From NCBI GenBank assembly GCA_028064935.1, contig JAPTWT010000332.1, positions 1-6,995 of the forward strand: a DNA stretch of 6,995 bases, read 5' to 3'. Positions 1 to 4,679 of the stretch are shown one piece after another; within the stretch, counting starts at the first letter, position 1; each line of letters begins with the position of its first letter. This stretch comes from Gammaproteobacteria bacterium. GTDB lineage: Bacteria > Pseudomonadota > Gammaproteobacteria > Acidiferrobacterales > Acidiferrobacteraceae. The notes beneath the pieces are model-generated. The model did no database searches. It saw only the letters and a list, made by a program, of their open reading frames with translations, and was not told the DNA's origin. A program made the translations under genes and the position numbers.

Positions 1-65
1 ACTCATTTTGCGGAAACCGGCGGCTCGGAAAAGAGTCTATGTAACTTCTTGATAGGGCTGGGATA

Positions 66-112
<47 letters not shown>

Positions 113-220
113 ACGCACAAACGCCCCTTAGGAATCAGTGCCTTAGAGCGTAACCCCTTCATATTACTACTTTAGTTATCCAAGTCTTTCCTTCAGACAG
201 ACATGACTTTCGGTACTCGG

Positions 221-242
221 TGTACCAAAATTGTACCAAAAT
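221..242. repeat. Tandem 11-bp direct repeat near the att-like end
   Basis: Two perfect back-to-back copies of TGTACCAAAAT lie at 221-231 and 232-242. An inverted partial copy, GGTAC, lies at 212-216 and faces GTACC at 222-226. The 11-bp period is close to one DNA helical turn, and the site is about 110 bp inside the tRNA fragment. This fits arm-type integrase or excisionase binding sites. The repeat is plain in the sequence; its role is inferred. Confidence 0.6.
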
Positions 243-262
243 GCGTTATGGGCCCCCGAACA

Positions 263-291
263 TTGATCGCGCCGGTAGACGGGTATAGGAT
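263..291 (+). promoter_or_regulatory. Candidate promoter of the helix-turn-helix gene
   Basis: TTGATC (263-268) and TAGGAT (286-291) are separated by 17 bp, and each matches the sigma-70 consensus at 4 of 6 bases. Transcription would begin near 298, about 30 bases before the ATG at 330. This is a weak match in a region with few alternatives. Confidence 0.3.
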
Positions 292-308
292 GTAACGCGT
301 ATCCCATA
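284..308. repeat. Imperfect inverted repeat over the promoter, candidate operator
   Basis: TATAGGAT (284-291) and ATCCCATA (301-308) pair at 7 of 8 positions around a 9-base spacer. The repeat overlaps the proposed -10 box and start point just upstream of a helix-turn-helix gene, so an autoregulatory operator is a reasonable guess. It could instead be a chance palindrome. Confidence 0.35.
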
Positions 309-316
309 TTGACAAT

Positions 317-320
317 GGAG
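317..320 (+). promoter_or_regulatory. Ribosome binding site that decides the start at 330
   Basis: GGAG lies 9 bases before the ATG at 330. The in-frame alternatives, TTG at 309 and ATG at 315, have no comparable site in front of them, so 330 is preferred even though it is the most downstream of the three. Confidence 0.5.
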
Positions 321-329
321 TCCGCTTTC

Positions 330-692
330 ATGCCCAAATACAGTGCCGCAAGAGCGTCCACGACACACAGTCCGGCCCGCGATTTTCTCACAGACCTGTT
401 CCCAGGAGCCTATTTTATAAGCATTGAGGAGGCGGCGCGAGTGACAGGCTTCAGCCCAAAGTCAATTTACCACTTGGCTGCCAGGAACGAAGCCCCGTTC
501 CCGACGGTGAAGATGGGCCGGCGCCGCCTGGTTCCGCTTCTCTCGCTGGCCGAATTGCTGGACGCCGCAACGTCCGGCGCGGATCCCAGGGCGTTGCGCT
601 GCAGGTCCAGACGGGGTGGTCGCCCGCGCCTTCCAGAGGGGGATGGATTTGGGTCTCCGGTGTCCGTGGCGCGTGTGACGAACAAAGGATAG
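330..692 (+). CDS. AlpA/excisionase-like helix-turn-helix DNA-binding protein
   Basis: This 120-residue protein has a MerR/AlpA-type winged helix-turn-helix at about residues 29-76. The segment FISIEEAARVTGFSPKSIYH is followed by a KMGRRR stretch and a LSLAELLDA helix, the layout seen in excisionases, AlpA-like activators and the HTH_17 group. The C-terminus (about 88-102) is basic, with a GGRPR stretch that resembles an AT-hook core. It is the first gene inside the att-like tRNA fragment, where elements often encode a recombination directionality factor or a transfer-gene activator. In-frame TTG (309) and ATG (315) starts exist, but 330 has the better ribosome binding site. The family call is fairly sure. 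Whether it acts as an excisionase or as a transcriptional regulator cannot be decided from the sequence. Confidence 0.75.
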   Translation: MPKYSAARASTTHSPARDFLTDLFPGAYFISIEEAARVTGFSPKSIYHLAARNEAPFPTVKMGRRRLVPLLSLAELLDAATSGADPRALRCRSRRGGRPRLPEGDGFGSPVSVARVTNKG

Positions 693-693
693 A

Positions 694-706
694 ATAGCAA
701 CGCTAT
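694..706. repeat. Short inverted repeat between the first two genes
   Basis: ATAGC and GCTAT form perfect 5-bp arms around AAC, in the 41-bp gap between the helix-turn-helix gene and the next gene. It could be a small operator half-site pair. It is too short and lacks a T-tract, so it is not a convincing terminator. Confidence 0.2.
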
Positions 707-720
707 ACCCGATCACGGCG

Positions 721-728
721 AAAGGAGG
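721..728 (+). promoter_or_regulatory. Strong Shine-Dalgarno sequence
   Basis: AAAGGAGG lies 5 bases before the ATG at 734, a near-perfect anti-16S match. It fixes the start of the 388-residue protein and suggests that this protein is made in quantity compared with its neighbours. Confidence 0.8.
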
Positions 729-733
729 GTTTT

Positions 734-1900
734 ATGGCGGACTATGGGCTGGGGCTTAAGGTTTTGGCGATCGATGAGAAAGAACAGGTTATCCGGGGCA
801 CGGCCATGTTCAGTAATGCCGTGGCTCAAGCGGGAGAAGAGGTGGTCGTCGCGTTTCGGGACGCGCCCGGCGCCAAAAAAGGTCAGGGTTGGAATCAGGC
901 CCTGGCGAACCTCAACAAGGGGATGGCGAAGCCACTTGCCTTGCCGGGCACCCGGGCCCCCGAGGTCATGGTCGAGAACGTCTTCGTGGAAACCCGGGAC
1001 GGCAAGAAAATCCTGTCGGGCAAATGGGTGCGCACGGCCTTTTCCCCCATGAAGTCCCTCGATGCGGCCACTGCGCACGACCGGCGGTCCCTGCAGACGG
1101 GTTGGGTGACGCAGCCCGTACTCCGGTTTTCGAATCCGGACAAGGATAGCCCCAACGAACCGGACACCATCATCTGGCCCGTAACGGCCACGGCCCACGC
1201 CCTGAAGACCCGTTCGGAGGAACGCCGGACGTTCGATCTCGCCTGGTTGGCTAAGCGGCTGGAAGATGCGCGCGCCACCGCCGATCCATCGGCTACGTCT
1301 GATGGGATTATGGTTACCACGAGCCTCTATGCTATCAATCATAAGGCCGCCGCGCGCATCTTGACGGCTGAAGAGGCCCTGAAGGCCGTGGCAGTGCTCT
1401 TGGGCAAAGGACAGGCGGCGCTGCTCGTGCCCACCGATGCCGCGGGTGCGCCCATGCTGGACAGCGCTCGTACCCTGTGGGCGAAAGAGGGTGCGCAACC
1501 GGAGTTGCCTGCTGGGGACGGTTTGCGCGTCATCCCCCTCAATACGCTGTATTTCGGGAAAAACTCGGTGCAGTCCATTACGGAGGGCATGTTTTCCCAG
1601 GACAAGGCCAAGAAGGCGCGCCTCAACGGATACCGGTGGCTCTTCCCGGAACCGTTTCGTCGCGACACCGTGGCGCACGTCATGTTGTCGATCGAGCAGT
1701 ATACGGACAAGGCGTCCGGCCAGCTCCGCTTTGCCATCTGGTCGCCGGATCTTCCGAAGTTTGAGCCCGGCTACCGGCAAGCGCCCACGCTGGCGGTTCT
1801 CTGCGCTGAGCGCGAAAAGGCGCAGATCGGCGAGGCGCCAGCGGCCAAGGTCCACGAAGAGGCCCACGCGGACACCAAGCCGGCCGTCATGAGCGTCTAG
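734..1900 (+). CDS. Hypothetical element-backbone protein (388 aa)
   Basis: I do not recognise this family. The protein has no obvious signal peptide, membrane segment or catalytic motif. The first ~110 residues alternate hydrophobic and polar residues in a beta-rich pattern (such as KVLAIDEKEQVIRGTAMFS and VENVFVETRDGKKILSGKWV). A more helical middle (about 175-250) includes an Ala/Leu-rich stretch around ILTAEEALKAVAVLLGKG. A further beta-rich part follows (about 265-350), and the last ~30 residues are polar and look disordered. The start is fixed by AAAGGAGG 5 bases upstream. The type IA topoisomerase gene begins one base after its stop, so the two are almost surely co-transcribed and translationally coupled. 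That points to a role in handling or replicating the element's DNA, possibly as a nucleic-acid-binding partner, but this rests on context alone. GC-rich codon use matches the topoisomerase gene. Confidence 0.85.
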   Translation: MADYGLGLKVLAIDEKEQVIRGTAMFSNAVAQAGEEVVVAFRDAPGAKKGQGWNQALANLNKGMAKPLALPGTRAPEVMVENVFVETRDGKKILSGKWVRTAFSPMKSLDAATAHDRRSLQTGWVTQPVLRFSNPDKDSPNEPDTIIWPVTATAHALKTRSEERRTFDLAWLAKRLEDARATADPSATSDGIMVTTSLYAINHKAAARILTAEEALKAVAVLLGKGQAALLVPTDAAGAPMLDSARTLWAKEGAQPELPAGDGLRVIPLNTLYFGKNSVQSITEGMFSQDKAKKARLNGYRWLFPEPFRRDTVAHVMLSIEQYTDKASGQLRFAIWSPDLPKFEPGYRQAPTLAVLCAEREKAQIGEAPAAKVHEEAHADTKPAVMSV

Positions 1901-1901
1901 G

Positions 1902-3200
1902 ATGGCCCCTCTCCCGGAGACGGATCACCGCGCGCTTATCCTGATCGAGTCGTCGGGCTTGCGCGATCGTCTCCGGGAGATTGTCGGGCTCCCCGTGTTC
2001 GCCACCGGCGGTCATATTTGGCGTGATGTCCCGCTGGGTGAGGCCCCCGTGTTCGATCGCGAGGGCATGGCACGGCGGATCCCGCGCCACCTCGCCACCA
2101 TGAAAGCCCTTTGGGCGATATTGAGCCGCCCCTGGGAGGCGTTGCTGATCGGCACGGATCCGGATGATGAAGGGGACGTCATCGCGGCCGATCTCGTGGC
2201 CATGGCCCGTACCGCTTGCCCGCGTGCCGCCTTGTTTCGTGTCCATTGGCAGACCATGGAGAAGGAGGCCGTCCACCACGCCCTCGGGCAAGCCACCGAA
2301 ATCAACCCCCTGAAAGATCTGCCTCTGGGTGCGGCGGGTCTTGCGCGCGCCACCATCGACCGCATTCTGATCGAGCAGGCCCAGCGGGTACCAGGGGGCG
2401 GTCGCGTGGCGGGCCCCTTGCTGGATGCGTTGGCGCGATCCAGTGTGCCGGCAGGCCCGCCCCGCTTGGCCTTTGATCGCCCATGGACGCTCCGCGATCT
2501 TTTGGTGATGGGGCGTGGCGTCGATACCGGCCAGCGCTACGCGCTCGCCGAATCCCTTTATTTGAGCGGACGCCTGTCCTATCCGCGCACCGCGGCCCAG
2601 GGTTACTGGCCGGAAACGCAGGCGATCCTGGTCGACCGCGCCCCCGCGCGCTCGACTCAACCCCTTCCGCCGCCCCTGCCGTTGTCGGCATCCCACGAGG
2701 CCCTCTGGGCTACCGGGCCGGTATTGCTCGATACCCATCCCGACATGCTCTCGGCACCCGACGCGGTCCTGGCGTCCGTTATGGCAGCCGCCTGGGTCTC
2801 ACAGGGCATAGTCCCGCAGGAAGATCTGGCGGCGCCGCCCACGGCGGCCACGGGTATCGACGCCCGGCTCGTGGACTGGCAGGCCCGCGAGGGTTTGGGG
2901 CGCCCATCGACCTGGGCGCAACGGGCCATGGCGTTCTGCGAGAGGGGATGGGTAACGCCCGAGGGGACGCTCACGCCGGAAGGGGCGCGGGTCCATCAGA
3001 AAGTCCCTGAGCTCCTGCGTGACGCAGCTTTCTCACGTGCCATCGAGGCGCATATTGCGGAAAAGGCCGCCGAAGGATGGGATGCACGCGCCATAGTCAG
3101 GTCAGCCTTTACCCGCTTCAGTCCCGATCTCGTCCCGCCGCCTTCGCAGTTGTGTAATGGTTCCATGAATTCGACATACAAGGAATCGCCCCCCTCTTGA
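1902..3200 (+). CDS. Compact type IA DNA topoisomerase (TopA/TopB/TraE superfamily)
   Basis: Type IA topoisomerases cut one DNA strand through a 5'-phosphotyrosine and pass the other strand; element-borne forms serve replication or conjugative processing. The Toprim domain has its glutamate in LILIESSG (E16), the ATGGHI motif (34-39) and a metal triad in TDPDDEGD (D86, D88, E90). The usual Arg of DxDRE is Asp89. RVHWQTMEKEA (113-123) and R149/D153-R154 match the conserved core after Toprim. LSYPRTAA gives the catalytic Tyr227 with Arg229, SASHEALWAT gives the conserved His265, and GLGRPSTWAQ...ERGWV (331-351) is the classic late motif. At 432 residues it is much shorter than TopoIII-type enzymes (about 650), and it has no visible zinc fingers. 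It starts one base after the preceding stop and has only a weak ribosome site, consistent with coupling. Residues 416-432 are encoded by DNA beyond the duplicated segment and may be a replaced tail. Confidence 0.9.
   Translation: MAPLPETDHRALILIESSGLRDRLREIVGLPVFATGGHIWRDVPLGEAPVFDREGMARRIPRHLATMKALWAILSRPWEALLIGTDPDDEGDVIAADLVAMARTACPRAALFRVHWQTMEKEAVHHALGQATEINPLKDLPLGAAGLARATIDRILIEQAQRVPGGGRVAGPLLDALARSSVPAGPPRLAFDRPWTLRDLLVMGRGVDTGQRYALAESLYLSGRLSYPRTAAQGYWPETQAILVDRAPARSTQPLPPPLPLSASHEALWATGPVLLDTHPDMLSAPDAVLASVMAAAWVSQGIVPQEDLAAPPTAATGIDARLVDWQAREGLGRPSTWAQRAMAFCERGWVTPEGTLTPEGARVHQKVPELLRDAAFSRAIEAHIAEKAAEGWDARAIVRSAFTRFSPDLVPPPSQLCNGSMNSTYKESPPS
2938..3147 (+). repeat. Direct repeat copy 1: 3' part of the topoisomerase gene
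   Basis: This 210-bp stretch encodes topoisomerase residues 346-415 and recurs in the same orientation at 4026-4241. Read base by base, the copies differ by a 6-bp insertion in copy 2 and three substitutions (3079/4173, 3131/4225, 3145/4239), so they are about 98-99% identical. This copy is in frame within the intact gene. Confidence 0.95.
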
Positions 3201-3235
3201 ATTCTAAGTGGATAGCCATAGACTGGCGCACCTTA

Positions 3236-3874
3236 TCAACGACCAATTTTCGGTATTTTGTGCGCTGCAATGAAATTTACGATATCTCCTAAAATATTCA
3301 CGGCCGAAGAAAATACTAGATCTTCAAGGTCATTGGCTCGTCGATGTGGCGCCCCCCCAAAGATAGCTTTTATGGCCATATCTGCGCCCGTATAGGTATT
3401 TTCACATAGCCCCGCGCCCCAACACTCGCGATCAACAATTCTGCCGGTAGTTCCGTGGAGTAATGGGATACGGAAGTTTTTGTATATCTCCTGAATCCTG
3501 TCATGCTCATCTTGCTGAATCACATCAAGGCTAAGAAGTTTGCGACAGATAGATGCAAATGATTCTCCGCGAGATGCCCCTTCGGTCTCGCGATCGATCT
3601 CGGTCAGTAGGGTTTGTAGTTCCCGTTTTCCCTTCGACTCCCTCTGGGTGACCATACGAATGACCAAAAGATCGCGGATCCAGATTTCGAGCAAAATCGT
3701 GGCGAGCACAATAGCCGATAAAAGCAGACCATTCTCAATACTTTCTACGATTTCGTTTATATATACGCGCGATGCACGAGCCTCAACCCGAAGCGCAGAT
3801 AGGGCTAATGCGATGACGCGTAGCTCGTCTGCCTCCGATTTTGCGACTCGTTCGTCGAGGCTTCGTCTAACCAC
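3236..3874 (-). CDS. HEPN-like protein, candidate RNase toxin/defence protein
   Basis: This 212-residue, mostly helical protein starts at GTG 3874-3872, just downstream of a good minus-strand promoter. Residues 45-75 (NGLLLSAIVLATILLEIWIRD region) form a long hydrophobic helix of the kind that opens HEPN domains. A second helical part carries YKNFRIPLLHG, in which R135 and H140 make an RxxxxH signature that lines up with the RN...HG motif of HEPN proteins. Residue 136 is Ile, not the usual Asn/Asp/His, which lowers certainty about catalysis. HEPN proteins are commonly RNases in toxin-antitoxin, abortive-infection and CRISPR-linked systems, although some are non-catalytic binding domains. The gene sits alone between two direct repeats, with no antitoxin-like partner beside it. 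The long hydrophobic helix could be misread as a membrane segment, but it contains Glu, Arg and Asp. The HEPN assignment is from motif and helix pattern only. Confidence 0.6.
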   Translation of the reverse strand: MVRRSLDERVAKSEADELRVIALALSALRVEARASRVYINEIVESIENGLLLSAIVLATILLEIWIRDLLVIRMVTQRESKGKRELQTLLTEIDRETEGASRGESFASICRKLLSLDVIQQDEHDRIQEIYKNFRIPLLHGTTGRIVDRECWGAGLCENTYTGADMAIKAIFGGAPHRRANDLEDLVFSSAVNILGDIVNFIAAHKIPKIGR

Positions 3875-3906
3875 GTAGGTATCCGTATTTGACCGGTTTT
3901 CTCAGA

Positions 3907-3935
3907 CTTTTACTTTAAGCCGTGGTGGTTGTCAA
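3907..3935 (-). promoter_or_regulatory. Promoter of the HEPN-like gene
   Basis: On the minus strand, TTGACA (3935-3930) matches the -35 consensus perfectly. It is followed after exactly 17 bp by TAAAAG (3912-3907; 4 of 6 for -10). Transcription would start near 3900, giving a leader of about 25 bases before GTG 3874. The promoter lies inside the cargo unit, so the gene can be expressed wherever the unit lands. Confidence 0.55.
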
Positions 3936-4026
3936 CAAACGAGTGCTTCTACGTGATTCTGATATCGTTGCCATCGCGATTGACCTGTCAGAAGTTGCTG
4001 TGACTAGAAAGTGTGGCGCTTCATAG
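3922..4026 (+). other. Orphan 34-codon reading frame up to the repeat junction
   Basis: The frame opens at GTG 3922 (or 3925) and ends at TAG 4024-4026, whose last base is the first base of repeat copy 2. The product contains RDSDIVAIAIDLSEVAVTRK, which looks protein-like but which I cannot place. There is no ribosome binding site. The frame overlaps the HEPN promoter and is probably a leftover fragment of another gene or chance. The remaining bases of 3875-4025 hold only the promoter and leader of the HEPN-like gene. Confidence 0.2.
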
Positions 4027-4241
4027 CGAGAGGGGATGGGTAACGCCCGAGGGGACGCTCACGCCGGAAGGGGCGCGGGTCCATCAGAAAGTCCCTGAGC
4101 TCCTGCGTGACGCAGCTTTCTCACGTGCCATCGAGGCGCATAAGCATATTGCGGAAAAGGCCGCCGAAGGATAGGATGCACGCGCCATAGTCAGGTCAGC
4201 CTTTACCCGCTTCAGTCCCGATCTTGTCCCGCCGCCTTTGC
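4026..4241 (+). repeat. Direct repeat copy 2: decayed topoisomerase 3' end
   Basis: This is the second copy of topoisomerase codons 346-415. After CAT (4139-4141) it has six extra bases, AAGCAT (4142-4147), which stay in frame and add Lys-His. The Trp393 codon TGG has become TAG (4172-4174). Beyond that nonsense codon the same frame stays open through the end of the repeat to TAG 4331-4333. The copy has no start of its own and is a gene fragment. The simplest reading is that it is the original end of the topoisomerase gene, displaced by the cargo unit and now decaying. Confidence 0.85.
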
Positions 4242-4419
4242 GTCTACATGATCGTGCGGTGAATCACGATGTTGGGTGCGCCGGCCATATTTTGGGTCAG
4301 GTCGCAGATAAAATATCCTGTCAACGATGGTAGCGCGCACGAAAGAAGGAGATTGCTTGCGCCAAAGCAAGCCCTTTTGTGCATCATAAGTCAAGTTCGT
4401 CGGATGGAAATGTTTCTGG
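4242..4419 (+). other. Possible original topoisomerase tail and spacer
   Basis: In the topoisomerase frame of repeat copy 2, this segment continues for about 30 further codons (beginning LRLHDRAVNHDVG) and stops at TAG 4331-4333. A terminator-like hairpin follows 22 bases later. This would be the ancestral C-terminus and operon end if copy 2 is native. Apart from that I see no gene here. Small minus-strand open frames in the region have no ribosome site and no recognisable product. Confidence 0.35.
4355..4378 (+). terminator. Candidate Rho-independent terminator
   Basis: GCTTGC (4355-4360) and GCAAGC (4367-4372) form a perfect 6-bp stem with a 6-base loop, followed by CCTTTT. The stem is short and the T-tract modest, so it is a weak to moderate terminator. 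Its position soon after the proposed ancestral stop at 4331-4333 supports it as the original end of the left backbone operon. Confidence 0.45.
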
Positions 4420-4580
4420 ATGTCCACGATCGTGAATCGTGAGAATCCTGAATATATCCTGCGGGCGGCGTCTGCTATTACCCGGCAGAATCGGTTCCCT
4501 ATTATCGGATCTCAATCCATTAGGTAGGGCTTTATATCCGACTGCAGCATCGAGCTGGACCGGAGTCGCCAACGTGGTTG
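4420..4580 (+). pseudogene. Broken remnant of a DUF6036/nucleotidyltransferase-like gene
   Basis: From ATG 4420 one frame reads through ILRAASAITRQNRFPIIGSQ and ends at TAG 4525-4527, after 35 codons. This resembles the start of DUF6036-type proteins (NRE...LRAAA.ITGE..F.VIGSQAILG), a nucleotidyltransferase-like family often found near toxin-antitoxin and defence genes. The expected continuation, LG.ALYPTAAS, appears in a different frame (from about 4519). ELDRS then returns in the first frame (about 4550-4565), as if at least two frameshifts had broken the gene. Beyond about 4580 I cannot follow it. The family call comes from remembered motif patterns and not from a search. Nothing recognisable lies between here and 4679. 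Confidence 0.45.
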
Positions 4581-4679
4581 GAGGGGCGGCTTGCTACCTG
4601 GGCTACGCCAGTCCGGCGTCGATTCTGGGAGTCCCTCACTGCTTCCCTCGAATTAACGGCAGGTACTGAAGAAGTGGCA

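Larger units (their letters stand above)
3148..4025. mobile_element. Inserted 878-bp cargo unit between the direct repeats
   Basis: The unit begins where copy 1 of the repeat ends and stops where copy 2 begins. It is visibly AT-richer than the backbone on either side. It supplies the last 17 codons and stop of the topoisomerase gene, one minus-strand HEPN-like gene with its own promoter, and a 34-codon orphan reading frame. I compared the two ends and found no terminal inverted repeats, and there is no transposase or recombinase gene, so it is not a classical insertion sequence. Homologous or unequal recombination through the topoisomerase 3' end is the simplest way to make this structure. 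Calling it a mobile unit is inference. Confidence 0.5.

Noticed and set aside
176..391. Small minus-strand open frame over the att-proximal region
   Set aside because: It overlaps the promoter and the start of the helix-turn-helix gene, and has no motif and no convincing ribosome site.
713..1867. Long open frame on the minus strand opposite the 388-residue gene
   Set aside because: It is antisense to a gene with a strong ribosome site and tight operon spacing. Its Arg/Gly-rich, low-complexity product is typical of the shadow of a GC-rich gene.
1887..2738. Long minus-strand open frame opposite the topoisomerase
   Set aside because: The plus strand encodes all type IA topoisomerase motifs here. 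The antisense product has no recognisable features.
3226..3265. GCGCAC/GTGCGC inverted repeat as a terminator for the HEPN-like gene
   Set aside because: The 6-bp arms are 28 bases apart, one arm lies inside the coding region, and no T-tract follows in the minus direction.
3148..4025. The unit as a classical insertion sequence or MITE
   Set aside because: The two ends show no inverted repeats, and there is no transposase. The flanking duplications are 210 bp of coding sequence, far longer than target-site duplications.
4212..4572. Two short minus-strand open frames in the cargo spacer
   Set aside because: They overlap each other in different frames, cover the decayed repeat and the pseudogene, and show no recognisable motif or translation signal.
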